From positions 9,796,001 to 9,860,000 of the forward strand of contig JAWQUS010000017.1 in assembly GCA_036365455.1 (NCBI GenBank): 64,000 nt of DNA. The letters run 5' to 3'. Positions 44,162 through 55,538 of the stretch are shown piece after piece. This DNA comes from Macrosoma leucophasiata (Eukaryota > Arthropoda > Insecta > Lepidoptera > Hedylidae). A program made the position numbers and the translations under genes. The stretch's first letter is position 1. Each line of letters starts with the position of its first letter. The notes beneath the pieces are model-generated. The model searched no databases and was not told the origin of the DNA. It worked only from the letters and a program-made list of their open reading frames with translations.

Positions 44162-45168
44162 TGAAAAGACTCTTAATCACACCCTAATAGTTCTGTGAAG
44201 TGTATGTGTAGATTGCCGATGAATAGGTATCAGAATTTCCAGCGCTTCTGCAAAACGTTTTCAAGTAAAACAATTATAATTAAAAAAATTATATGCCTGA
44301 TCCTAACTAATATTTTGTATGCGAAAGTATAATTGCTACTTTGTTTGTTGCTCCTCCACGTATTAGCTGCTAAACCGATTTCGGTAAATGTATGTTGTCC
44401 ACCGGAGATGTTTATTCTCTTTTTATCCCACACATAACAATTGAGACACCCAAACAGGTGCCACCCGATTCTGGCTACCCCTTTCCCATATCTAAGCGAC
44501 TGACTGACAGACAACGGCAAATTGGCTTAAAAACGCTACTAAAATACCATTCAAAATGTTCTCAAAATATTTCGCATCTCGCAGAATACAGGCAACGCTT
44601 ATAGAAAATTCGCTTACACGCCAATATCAGTCACAGATAATAAACCTAGATACAAAAGGACGTCTAGTCAACGTCTTCAGCAAACAAACGGAAGTGTCTA
44701 GTTTTTGTATGGAACGGAAAGTATCAGGGAAACATAAAGTGAACTTGTAAATCGATGGCCGAATTGGCGGTAGTCCAGACCTTGCTTACCAATACAGAGC
44801 ATTACAAAAATCTGTTGTAGCACCATTTGGCAATCCCCACGGTGCGAGGGATCACGTACTAACTTTATTTAAAAGATTTTGTATAAACGCGTCTGAAGCG
44901 ATGTGACTATTAATTTAACGGTCGGAATGCTTAGTTACTTTGAATATCAGACCAGGAAGAGTGGAGAAAAATGCAAAGAGACATATATTTTGCTGTACAC
45001 TTAAGATAAAACATTATATCATTTGCTGTAATGAGACTTACTGGAGCTGAATTTTATAATGTAGGTGTTCTAGATTACAACTTTAGAGTTTTGGTAGTAG
45101 GTACACTGAGCGATTAGGGTTCTATGCCTCAAAAGGAATAAACCAAACTCTTTTAAGTTGACTAGTGC

Positions 45169-45204
45169 GCTATCAGTTCGTCTGTGGACAGACGAACTCA
45201 TAGC
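45169..45204. other. Palindrome, 11 + 5 bp stem with 2-nt loop
   Basis: AGTTCGTCTGT/ACAGACGAACT around GG, then a single C-C mismatch and GCTAT/ATAGC. More consistent with a cruciform or an inversion scar than an RNA, since the loop is only 2 nt. Confidence 0.85.
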
Positions 45205-45566
45205 CAATTTCCTGGAAAATCTCTGTTGTTGTAGAGTAAGATAATGGAAGGACATTTTTTTCACGTTTTCACAACATATCTGTCGTAAAAAAATATTCAA
45301 ATGTAGAATATACGTATTATTTTTTTGAGATATCTGAAACTTAATAATAAATGTAGCTAATACAAAACGATATAAAAGATTTTCTAATTATTGATACACG
45401 TGAGAACCTACCTAAGATAGCTCTTGAAATTTTGATTTGGCTTCGATAGTCTAAACTGATGTTATGACCTCCATCTCTCAAATCGCGTATTTATTGTAAT
45501 TTATGATGTTTATTTTGAGACTTTCTGCTTTAATTATATCTAGTTTATTATCTTGAAGATTCCTTA

Positions 45567-46067
45567 ATAGGGTTGTGTCCTAGGTACAAAATCAGTAGGT
45601 GCCTACTTTTTATCATATCATATGAAAATTTAATGCAAGTGGGATGTAAAAATACAAAATTTACGAAAATTTGAGTTTTTATATTATAAGAAAACAGATT
45701 TCTAAAATTACAAAAAATAGTGACATAAAAATTAAGTGAAATAATTTTTACTTTTAGAATCTTTTTACAATTTCCAAAAACTTAGTGTGTCAACGTTGCA
45801 CAAAAACGTAGTATCAACGAAGATATTCTAACATTTTTTGATTTCACCATTCAATCCACCGGTGTCGTACACTCTATGACGTCATAAAGTGCTGCAATTT
45901 TATATGGGCCGTTTTGAGACATTTCACTACTCGCAACGTTCTTAAACGAAACTGACGAAACTAAACAACTATCACTTATTGACTGACTATGTTTCTAGGA
46001 CAAATAGTATTTATTTATCCAATGCTTTTTAGAAAATCAATAACAATAAATAAGTTAACAACCCTAT
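45567..46067. mobile_element. MITE with ATAGGGTTGT ends and TTA target duplication
   Basis: 501 bp with 10-bp inverted ends (45567-45576 and 46058-46067) and TTA on both sides (45564-45566, 46068-46070). A 3-bp TTA/TAA duplication is typical of PIF/Harbinger. No transposase. Confidence 0.72.
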
Positions 46068-46139
46068 TTAGGTACTGGTACTGTTTTATATTATATTTCG
46101 ATTCATGACATAGACTAGCCCTCTAAAGTAGACTTAGTA

Positions 46140-46211
46140 AGTTAAGTAGCTCAGCTGGGAGAGCGGCTGGATTAGAGATCCCAGTGGTCCAAAGGGTTCA
46201 AGTACCAAAAA
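46140..46211 (+). pseudogene. tRNA-like remnant related to the array unit
   Basis: AAGTAGCTCAGCTGGGAGAG (A box) and GGCTGGATTAG, then GATCCCAGTGG, with a decayed B box GGTTCAAGTACC. No acceptor pairing remains. Confidence 0.6.
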
Positions 46212-46305
46212 AAGATTTTTAAATCGCGAAATTCGTAACCAGGGACCTTTTTTATGATGATTTTTCGAGTCAAGACAATTTCATGATATATAATTTATAG
46301 GTTTA

Positions 46306-46564
46306 CTAGCTGACCCGGCCAATTTCGTATTGCCTCACAATGAAATAATCTGTCAAAGGTTTGATAGATACGGACATTACGGACTCTTTGTATGGAAAAA
46401 TGAAATTGTGGTTTTTACTTTACCTTCAATTTCTTCATATTTTCTTAAATTTTAAACCTTCCCTGGACTTCCAAAAATCATTCACACCAAAATTAGCCAA
46501 ATCGGTGCAGCCGTGTGCGAGTTTTCGCGAGACTAACGAACAGCAATTGATTTATATATATAGA
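46306..46564 (-). mobile_element. Helitron-like element, tandemly abutting the next
   Basis: Minus strand: 5' TCTATATATATAAATCAAT, 3' GGCCGGGTCAGCTAG followed by T. Its 5' TC directly abuts another CTAG end (46565), as if it was inserted at, or rolled on from, that end. Confidence 0.7.
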
Positions 46565-46589
46565 CTAGCTGTTTCCCGCGGCATATAGA
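46565..46589 (-). mobile_element. Duplicated Helitron 3'-tip
   Basis: A 25-bp partial duplicate of the 3' end of the next element (CTAGCTGTTTCCCGCGGC on the plus strand). Confidence 0.65.
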
Positions 46590-47664
46590 CTAGCTGTTGC
46601 CCGCGGCTTCGCCCGCGTGTATCTCGTTTTATAAATAATTTAAATTTTACAATCCCATGGAAATGTCCTAATCAAGTTTCCCGTCGCGTACCTATATGTA
46701 AAGTTCTTAATCACGTCTATAACTTAGAAATCTCTATTTAATTTTAACACCTTATATTTGAAAGTTTAGGGGTGATTGTGGCAAAATATTGAAGCACGTA
46801 CCTATTTTTTTATACCTAACAGAAAGACTGGAAGATCACTTTTCAAGTCTCTAACTTAGAAACTACCAAAATTCCTACGCAAATTTTAACCTCAATTTCA
46901 TACAAACAGTACCGTACCTCTCCATTTTGCCGCTTTAGGGGGAAATTTTGTCCATTTCACTTAAACAGATCATTTTTGCAATTCCTAATCATGAGCCTGT
47001 TTTTATACTGTTTAGTTCAGGAATGAGAAACACATTTCCATAAGAAAATTACCACTTCATTTTCCCCCTTTAGGACAGGATTTGTCCATTTCGTCTACAC
47101 AGGTTAATTTTTATTGTAATCCAAAATGTTTATACCTGTTGTCATATAGTCCTTTATATTTATCTCTAAAAATCCTTTTTATACATCATGAAAGGAACCC
47201 TTGTACCAAATTTTAAGTCTCTAGGAACAGTAGTTTTATATAACATTTTCGTATACAATTACAAAACCAAAAGCAAATAAATAATCAATGTAGAATTAAC
47301 CGTCTAACTCAGAGCAAAGGTAGCGCGGCCGCTGCTCCGACTTAAGTGCAGATCAAGAAGACAGCGTTAGCGCGTTTTAAAAACTTGTGACCCCATCCAT
47401 CAAAGGCCATGGGTAACACTGCTTCTTATCTTTTGCCAAGAGTATAAATATTTTTTTTATTGCTTTATCTTTTTTTTGTCCCAAAGAGCCTGTTCACTAA
47501 TATTCCACCTTGAAAATTGCGGTAAGTCCCATACCAATTTCCATTACCCATTTTTAGAGGTGTGGAGGAACATTTCAAAAAAATTATTGATGCAACTATT
47601 TTTCGTACGTAACATAAGAAGCCTGTTAACCAATTTTCAGGCAAATTAAAAAAAAACAATTTTC

Positions 47665-47945
47665 CTGGTGGTAGAGCTACAGTGAAGCAGCTCGCGGGCG
47701 TAGGTACCACCGAATTACCTAACATTCTTGCCGCTAAATGGTAGTGTTCAGCACTATCGTGTTCCGGTCAGGAGGTAATGTACGGCCCTGTAATTTCCGG
47801 CACAGAGGCATAACACCTTAGACCTCAGAAGTGGTAACGCATCTGCATTTTGACCTCTGATCTTTGTGTGGGTGTCTATAGGCTGCAGTCATCACTTAAC
47901 ATCAATGTGAACTGCATGCTTGTTTGCCACTTTCACGACATAAAA
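47665..47945 (+). repeat. Family A element nested in the Helitron
   Basis: CTGGTGGTAGAGCTACAG start and GCATGCTTGTTTGCCAC end, followed by an A-rich stretch. Younger than its host. Confidence 0.75.
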
Positions 47946-48039
47946 AACAGCATTTAAAACTGACAAAAACCCGCAAAACCTATCAACTCCTTTCTTAAAA
48001 GGGTTGGAGCAGATTTCTTAACAAAAAGTGTATATTTTA

Positions 48040-48905
48040 AGAACTTTAACGTTGTTTTCTTTAGTAACAAAGAGTCCGGATACCAATTGTTGGCTAAAGT
48101 CCAATACAAAATTTTACCCCCTCTGTTAGAGGAAGGGGGCAGATGTCCAAAAAAAAATATGTATGAAATTATTTTTTAGGTTGAAAATTTTGGAATACTC
48201 CCTACAAATTGCCACCCTTATGATAGTAAGTGGGGCAGATTTACAAAAAAAAAAATATGTACGTAATTATTTGTTAGGTTCAAAGAGTCCACATACCAAG
48301 TTTCAACTTTCTACCTTGAAATTGTGTAATGCTCCCTACAAATTGCCACCCCCTATGATAGGGGATGGGGCAGATTTCCAAAAAAAAAATTTCAAGTAAA
48401 CGTTGTGTTTTTAGTTACAAAGAGGCCGCATATCAATTTTTGGCTTTCAACCTTGAACACTGCGGAAAGCCCAATACAAATTTCACTTTCTCTTATAGGG
48501 GGATGGGGGTAGATAAAATAAAAAAATGTACTTATTATTTGTTAGGCTCATAGAGTTTGCATACCGAGTTTTAACTTTCTACCTTGAAAATTGTAGAATG
48601 CTCCATACAAATTTCCATCCTATTTTAGGCAATGTAGGTGATTTCTAAAAAAAATAATTCAATAATAAGCAAATGTTGTTTTTTTTAGTAACAAAAAGTC
48701 CGCATACCTATTTTTGGCGTTCCAGCTTGATCACTGCCTTAAGCCCAATACCTTCAAATTTCACCCCCCCGAGTTAAAGGATGAAGGCAGATTTCTAAAA
48801 AAAAAATTATACGTATTGTTTGTTACCGAGTTTAAACTTTCTATCTTGAAAATTGTGGAATGCTCCATACAAATTTCCACCCCCTATTTTTTGGGGGATG
48901 GGGAT
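48040..48905 (-). repeat. Degenerate internal tandem repeats of the Helitron
   Basis: Recurrent blocks AACAAAGAGTCC.CATACCAA, CTTGAAAATTGTGGAATGCTCC, ACAAATTGCCACCCCCTAT and GGGGCAGATTTCCAAAAAA repeat roughly every 110-300 bp with two alternating subtypes. Confidence 0.75.
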
Positions 48906-50368
48906 AATATAAGGAGACAAAAAGTAGCCTATGTTCGTTCTCAAAGTCAACTCTATCTCTGTACCAAATTTCATCAAAATCGGTTCACTCGTTTGGACGT
49001 GAAAAGGTAACAGACAGACAGACAGTCACACAGACAGACAGACAGAGTTACTTTCACATTTATAATATTTGTAGGGATTAGTAGGGATAAACATAAACTT
49101 ACATTACGAAATCTTTGTTATAAACGTTTCTATCTCAATCATTTAATGAATTCTTTACATCAATATTCACATACGTATAAGCTGAATATCAAACCAAAGT
49201 TTCCTCATTATGTCTCCATGACAATTATATCCGCCCGCATACCGAGTACAATTGCTGAGAGAATGCAAAACTCTCTTGTCTATTGGCGTGCGTGTTGTGC
49301 ACATGTGCATAGTATTGACAAATCCCGGAGAATCGCGTATCGGGATCGCATCGAAAAATCAAGATTTAAACTGTTTTGATGTAACTTTATCAAAGTTTTG
49401 TACAATAAAAGCTTGCTTGCTTAGTGATATGAAAGTAGTTGATTGAAACTGTTTTAAATTAAACTTTAAACTTTACTGTAAATACATACAACTTACATTA
49501 TTATTCCTAAGATGCTTAACATAAGTTTTTATGTGGTTAATACAGGTGAACGTCTCTTCTCAATCAAATATTAAATTCATAGCATCAATATTAACATATA
49601 AGGCAAAATTCCTTACCACCTCTCCACGTAAATTGTGACTGTACGCGTACCGTGTACGATTGCTCAGAGAATGCAAAACTGTCTTGTCTATTGTCGAGCG
49701 TGATGTGCATAGTATGGAAGAATCCCGGGGGTATCAGGTATTGGGATCTTATCGACAAATCAAGATTTTAGTCTGTGTAAATTTAAACTGTTTTAATATA
49801 ACTTTATCATTGTTTTGTATACCTAGTAATACATTGCTTGAAGAGTGTTTTACGATAAGAAAGTAGTTGATTGAAATTATTTTTGACATTGATATTTTAT
49901 GCATTTCTTTATATATTTAAAACTAATTTAACTGTAGATACCTTAATTATTTTTCACCAAAACAAAAACTAACATGTAGTATAAAATCAATATTAACATA
50001 TAAGCTAAAATTCTTCATGTCTCCACGTCAATTGTGTACGATTGTGTCATGTCTATTCTCGTACGTGATGTGCATATTATTGACGAATTCCGGGAGAATC
50101 GAGTGTTGGGATCGCATCGAAAAATTAAGATTTTAGTAGTGTGTAGAAGTTGTGTAAATTTAAATTATTTGATGTTATTTCATCAATGTTTCGTATTATT
50201 ACAGCCTACTTCAAGAGTGTTATTCGATAATTAAGTAGTTAATTGAAACTATTTTTGACGTTGATATTTTATACATTTCTCAACATATTTAAACCTATGT
50301 AACTATTTTTTTAAATACCATTTTTTTTCCACTAAAATGAAAACTAACAATGGAAAATATAAATAATA

Positions 50369-51618
50369 GGTTGGGGAAAAAGTCTTTTCGCATTATAGTA
50401 TGTATGAACTTGTAATAAAATCTCTTTGGCTGTCGTATTTGTATCTGGCTGGTTTTGGTATCATTGAAAGTTAAAATTTTAAAGAGCATAATTCCAAATT
50501 CAAATTAGACAAATGTGTGATTTTCATTTGTTTTTCATGAGTGAATCTCATGAAGAAATTCGATACATTTTAAAATTTTACTACAAAAAAGGTAAAAATG
50601 CAACGCAAGCCGTGAAAAAAATTTGCGATGTTTATGGATCTAGTGCAGTGTCTGTGAGAGTAGCACAAATTTGGTTTAAGCGTTTTCAATCCGGAAATTT
50701 TGATGTCAAAGATACACCTCGCTCTCTGCCCTATTACGGATAAAATGGATGCCATTTTTGAAAAAGTGGAGCAAGATCGACATATCAGTAGTTACAACGT
50801 AGCTGAAGAACTGAGAATTGATCACAAAACAGTTTTGGCGCATTTGAAAAAAGCTGGGTACAAAAAAGCTCGATATTTGGGTACCTCACGAGCTCACTGA
50901 AAGAAACCTAATGAACCGTGTACTCATTTGTGATTCTTTATTACGACGTAATAAAACCGAATGATTTTTGAAGAAGCTGATAACTGGTGATGAAAAGTGG
51001 ATCACGTACGACAAGAACGTGCGAAAAATGTCGTGGTCAAAGGCCGGTCAGGCTTCACAGACTGTGGCGAAACCCGGGTTAACTCGCAATAAGGTGATGT
51101 TGTGTGTGTGGTGGGATTGGAAGGGCGTTATTCATTATGAGCTATTACCACCAGGCAGGACTATCGATTCTGAACTCTACTGCGAACAACTGATGAGATT
51201 AAAGCAAGAAGTTGAGATAAAGCGGCCAGAATTGATCAACAGAAGGGGTGTGGTGTTTCATCATGATAACGCTAGACCTCACACATCAAAAATTAAGAGA
51301 GTTTGGCTGGGAGGTATTAATGCATCCGCCGTATAGTCCTGACCTTGCACCTTCAGATTTCCACCCGTTTCGGTCTCTTCAGAATTCTTTATGCAATGTT
51401 AGGTTTACATCACGAGAGGACTGCCAAATCCACTTGTCGCGGTATTTTGATGAGAAGTCCCAAATTTTTTATAGCAATGGGATTATGTCCCTACCTACAA
51501 GATGGCAAAAGGTTATCGAACAAAATGGTATATACATACTTTAGTTAAATTTAAATAAACTATATTAAAAAATGTTTTGAATTATCTTAAAAAATGCGAA
51601 GAAACTTTTTCCCCAACC
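50369..51618 (+). mobile_element. mariner transposon, complete but inactive
   Basis: 1250 bp bounded by inverted repeats GGTTGGGGAAAAAGTCTTT and (right end, reversed) GGTTGGGGAAAAAGTTTCTT, with TA present just outside on the left and two bases out on the right. Carries a broken transposase. It sits between tandem units 3 and 4 of the surrounding repeat. Confidence 0.93.
50513..51544 (+). pseudogene. mariner transposase, mellifera-like, frameshifted
   Basis: Cut-and-paste transposase acting on its own terminal repeats in the nucleus. The N-terminal HTH region reads IRYILKFYYKKGKNATQAVKKI (from 50558), followed by WFKRFQSGNFDVKDTPRS. Catalytic-domain motifs are TGDEKWI (first Asp), HHDNARPHTS (second Asp) and YSPDLAPSDFH (third Asp), the DD34D arrangement of mariners. 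Damage: a frameshift near 50725, another near 50868, a TGA at 50962-50964 where a sense codon is expected, and a deletion near 51293 that shortens the spacing between the second and third Asp. An ATG is at 50513 or, better by family length, 50537. Not functional. Confidence 0.92.
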
Positions 51619-51960
51619 AATATTTATTTGGATTAGTTAAGACTTGATTAGATGTAGTTCATAATTTGCTAAACATAAGCCTTTATTAAGTTACTACAGT
51701 CCGACGTCTCGTTTCAAACATTTATTAAATTCTTAGCATCACTCACACATTCACATATAAGCTGAATTTCAAACCAAAGTATCCTCATCATATTTCCCCG
51801 TCAGTAGTGTCTGCCCGCATATCGCCTACGATTGCTGAGAGTATACAAATCTCTTTTGTCTAATTGTCATGCGTGATGTGCATAGTATTGACGAATCCCG
51901 GGAGAATCGCGTATCGGGATCGCATCGAAATCGGATGTTTAAGTTCATGGCAAATTCTTT

Positions 51961-53097
51961 TCCTAATGATTTTTTTCAGCCTTAAACATTATTTATTTAC
52001 TTTTAACTTGAAAATTTGTTACTATTTTATATTATAATATTTCGATTCAATACGATATTAACGATTTTAAAGTCACAGATAAAATTTGTTCTCGTAGTAA
52101 CATCGTCTCATTTTGTTGAATTTATAAAATATAAGCACTTTAAGAAAATGTATTAAACTTGAAAAAAAATCACCCCACCCGGGAACGGCAGTAGTAGAAC
52201 GACTTACACATCTTTTCCTTTTTTATATCACTTACTCTCCTAATTTGTGAAAGTTTTTATTAAAGATTGTTTAAATTTAACGCAGTCAATTTATAAAATT
52301 ATAAATATTATTCAATCTCTCGACAAGAAGAAGGTAAGTCGAATTCGTCACTCAAATATTCATCGAAAGGATAATTCATTCCAATACTTGACGTCGTAAA
52401 GATATTTATTTATGAGAGCTAGCGAATAAACGAAAATATGTCACGTATAAGCCTTGTCAAAGTTTCCGATCACGGATGCAGACCGAATCGGAAGCGAATT
52501 AGCGTGGCTGGCGGAGGGAGATGCAAATAGCCTAATGCTAGCTCCCAACTCCTCACACGTTGTTACAGTTTGAACGTACACGTAAATGTTAGAGTCGATA
52601 AATAATGTAAGTAGTTATGAGTTTTGCTCAACCTATTCTTTCTACTTCATTAAACTGTTTGGAAGCCAAGTGCTTCATGTAAGTGATTACTAAAGGCGTT
52701 TAATAATGTAGGTATATAATATACTTAACGAGTACTGAACATTTACTTCTTAGATTAAACTAATAATTAAAAACAGACAAACTTAAAGAGAAATAGCATA
52801 ATAAAATTTAGTGAGCATAATTACAAACTCTTAAAACAATTCTAAGTTTACCACGAAGATCGAACTAATAACCTGTTAGAAGTAGGTTACAACCGCACTC
52901 ATAGCTTGTTAGAAGTATACATACACCTTCACTAAAACTTCGCTTAATATAATATTTTAAAATTATTTTATGAATGAAAGACAGATATTAATTTCACTGA
53001 AAATCGTATCCATAAGACAAATAATAATAATATAATCCACCATTCAACCAACCCAAAGAGGAAAAAAAAACCTAACTCCTATCCAATTTCGACCAAA
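51961..53097. other. AT-rich unassigned sequence
   Basis: No gene. Positions 52460-52570 are GC-balanced without a recognisable feature. Confidence 0.35.
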
Positions 53098-53605
53098 ACA
53101 GCGAAGTCCAAACCCATGTCTAGTTTACATTTGAAAAAAACATAGCTTCGTAACCTAGTATCAATTTCACATTCCCCTAGCAATTTCAGGACCTGTAAAC
53201 TAATTGACAAGGGACTACAAATAAAAGTCACTGTACGGCTACTTGTCTGTCACTTATCTGTTTTTACGACGTCGTAAGAGGCCCTCACCGCGTCTTGTTC
53301 CACTTCACTCATTATAGGAAAAACCTTTGTCGATATAAATAATGAATAGCAACCAAAGGGATGCAAGGGACTTATACAATAAACATATTGGGAGCCTGAG
53401 ATGAATTTTAACGCACGCCATCAATACGACTGCAAATAATATGGATTCGGTATTTTTGCGTCTTCTTTTCCTGTTTGAAATGTATATTTAACAAGCTCCG
53501 GCTGTACTTCTTATGGTGATTTTTATTCTCAAAATATGCTATGTATTTTTTATATACCAATCCCGTCGATATTTTCTCGAAAGGATATGTAGTAGGTATA
53601 TGCAC
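53098..53605 (+). repeat. Duplicated block, copy 1
   Basis: Matches 54026-54545 at roughly 85-90 percent over about 400 bp, offset about 930 bp, same orientation. Best-conserved parts are GACAAGGGACTACAAATAAA, TTTACGACGTCGTAAGAGGC and CATATTGGGAGCCTGAGATG. Confidence 0.85.
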
Positions 53606-54025
53606 ACATGCAAATAAAGGAGATGTTGTGAGCTCGGCCATGATGCGTACACTTCCTCAAAAATGCGTAAATTGAAGAAGAATCCGAAAAAAATTCAAAT
53701 AATTTATTCAAGAATATATTTTAATAATGCCTGTTAATGATATTGTGTACATTACGTAACCATATTCGCCAGTTTCTGTGTGTTAATTTTTGGACGATCA
53801 TTGTAGACATTTTTGTACTCAGTGAATATGGCTGGAAACATTCTCAAATTAAAAAGCCGCAGTGTAAAATAAGATCGAGAATAATGGTAGTATTACGATT
53901 CCGTGTTGGTTAATAAGTGGATACTTACTCGAATCCGTCATGAGAAAGTTTTTCTGTGTCAAAATATTATTATATCAACAATTTCCAACGTTTTTCTTTT
54001 TTTTTTCAATATTCCCATTCAGAAA

Positions 54026-54545
54026 AAAGCAAAGTCTGAAACTATGTGTATATCCTACCTATAGGAAAAAAAATAGGTTGGTTACCCAGTATCAATTTCA
54101 CATTCCCTCAGCAATTTCAGGACCAGCAAGCTGTTTGACAAGGGACTACAAATAAAAGTCACTGTACGGCTTCTTGTCTGTCACTTATTTATTTTTACGA
54201 CGTCGTAAGAGGCCCTCACCGCATCTTATTCCGCTTCAGTCATTATAAGACAAACCTTTGTCAATATAAATAATGATAGCAACCAAAGGGATGCAAGGAA
54301 CTTATACAATAAACATATTGGGAGCCTGAGATGAATTTAAACGTAAACCATCAATATTATTGTAAATAATGTAAATTCGGTATTATTTCAAAACAGGAAA
54401 CTGTTTTAAATGTATATTTAACATGCACCGGCTGTGTTTCTTATGACGATTTTATTCTATGTATGCTTAATATAACAAAGCGTTGATATTTTCTTGGAGT
54501 GAAAGAGTATACATTTTTCGGGTAGGTGCAAAAAGTTAATACACA
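54026..54545 (+). repeat. Duplicated block, copy 2
   Basis: Partner of 53098-53605. Its right end abuts the 5' region of the LINE. Confidence 0.85.
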
Positions 54546-54761
54546 TGAGCTTCTGTTTTATATTTTAATTAAATTTATTACACAAGTGTTTAGGAACTTA
54601 AATTAATATCTAAATTAACTATCACTTGTTACTTTGCCACATAGTGTGAAGTCAACTGTTTTGTATATGTCTTAGTGTATTAATTACACTTACCTGCCGG
54701 CGACCTAACAATACTGCAACTGTCAACATAAATACAAGCGCAAACACTGTAATTCAAGAAG

Positions 54762-55538
54762 ATGGCCACTATTGATCATGTAGCAGAGATCCAGAGGACC
54801 GCGATGGCTGCCCTTAACCAGCGGATGGCTGAGTTTGAGGCGCACCTGAAAACATCCACAAGTAGCCCAGACTTCAACTCCCTTTGTAAAGACTTCGGCA
54901 TGTTTAAGGATCATGTCTGGTCTGTGCTTAACATGCTACAGCAGCAAATTGCGGAGCTCGGCCGAAGCCTGGACACTATTGAAATGCGGCACCGCAGAAA
55001 ATTCTTGCTTCTTGGAGGAGTCCCGGAAGGCCCTGGCGAAAACCCCGCATCAACTGTTATTTCCGTTCTAAGTGAACACCTGGGTCTGGAAAATCTAAAT
55101 ACAGCATCGCTTTCTGTATGTCATCGGTTGGGTGTTCACAGTGAGGGTCGAACAAGACCTATTCTTTTGCGGTTTGCTGATGGTGCACTTAAAGGTTCAA
55201 TCTGGAAACAGAAAACTAAGTTGAAGGGCACAAAGTTTGTTGTCTCCGAATTCCTGACCAAGCAGCGCCAGATCATCTTCTCGACAGCGCGTAGACTCTT
55301 CGGGTTGAACAACGTTTGGACGCTTGATGGTACTACCACTATAAAGCTCCGGGATGGCAAGCGACGTCGCGCTGCTGATTACAACGACCTCATGACACTG
55401 GCTGAGGAGTATGGTAGATCGACGGCGGATCTCTTGAGGCCCACTGCTCAAGTTGTCAGCCCGCAGAATAAAACGGTGGCATCGGAGGCGCAGGGGCAGT
55501 CATATACCAGGTCAAAACGTGAAAAAGCGAAGAAATAA
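54762..55538 (+). CDS. LINE ORF1 protein (RNA-binding, L1-ORF1-like)
   Basis: 258 codons, intact. The ATG at 54762 is chosen because helical sequence begins at once and no in-frame upstream ATG exists. Residues 1-75 are predicted coiled coil (QRMAEFEAHLK, LNMLQQQIAELGRSLDTIE). RRKFLLLGGVPEG (about 78-90) opens an RRM-like core with VCHRLG and RPILLRFADGALKG. A C-terminal domain follows (VVSEFLTKQRQIIFSTARRLFGLNNVWTLDG... residues about 160-195), ending in a basic tail (TRSKREKAKK). This is the layout of ORF1 proteins that coat LINE RNA and act as chaperones before target-primed reverse transcription. It is cytoplasmic/nuclear RNP in known relatives, and the function here is inferred. Its intactness contrasts with the damaged ORF2. 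Confidence 0.85.
   Translation: MATIDHVAEIQRTAMAALNQRMAEFEAHLKTSTSSPDFNSLCKDFGMFKDHVWSVLNMLQQQIAELGRSLDTIEMRHRRKFLLLGGVPEGPGENPASTVISVLSEHLGLENLNTASLSVCHRLGVHSEGRTRPILLRFADGALKGSIWKQKTKLKGTKFVVSEFLTKQRQIIFSTARRLFGLNNVWTLDGTTTIKLRDGKRRRAADYNDLMTLAEEYGRSTADLLRPTAQVVSPQNKTVASEAQGQSYTRSKREKAKK

Larger units (their letters stand above)
43536..45566. other. Unassigned sequence with two structured hairpins
   Basis: AT-rich, no gene. Hairpins at 44110-44161 and 45169-45204 are listed separately. Confidence 0.35.
46590..49087 (-). mobile_element. Non-autonomous Helitron-like element, about 2.5 kb
   Basis: On the minus strand it begins TCCCTACTAATCCC (49087) after A and ends GGGCAACAGCTAG (46590) before T, with a CGCGGGCGAAGCCGCG hairpin before the end. 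Near the 5' side are GACAGACAGACAG runs and CCAAATTTCATCAAAATCGG on the plus strand, as in many lepidopteran Helitrons. It carries no Rep/helicase frame. It contains a nested family A element and internal tandem repeats. Confidence 0.78.
49090..51960 (+). repeat. Four diverged tandem units, about 370-400 bp, interrupted by mariner
   Basis: The anchor GGGAGAATCGCGTATCGGGA, or a variant, occurs near 49325, 49725, 50091 and 51899. Each is preceded by GAGAATGCAAAACT.TCTTGTCTA and TGTGCATAGTATTGACGAAT, and followed by GCATCGAAAAATCAAGATTT. Removing the 1250-bp mariner leaves net spacings of about 400, 366 and 557. Family unknown. Confidence 0.8.

Noticed and set aside
45895..45990. A gene promoter based on TGACGTCA and nearby sequence
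   Set aside because: It is inside a MITE, so the motif is more simply part of the repeat. Kept only as a note in the MITE finding.
46361..46588. 75-codon ORF in the Helitron cluster
   Set aside because: Runs across the boundary between two elements, and nothing resembles Rep or helicase.
55136..55451. Minus-strand frames inside LINE ORF1
   Set aside because: Antisense shadows of a well-supported coding frame.
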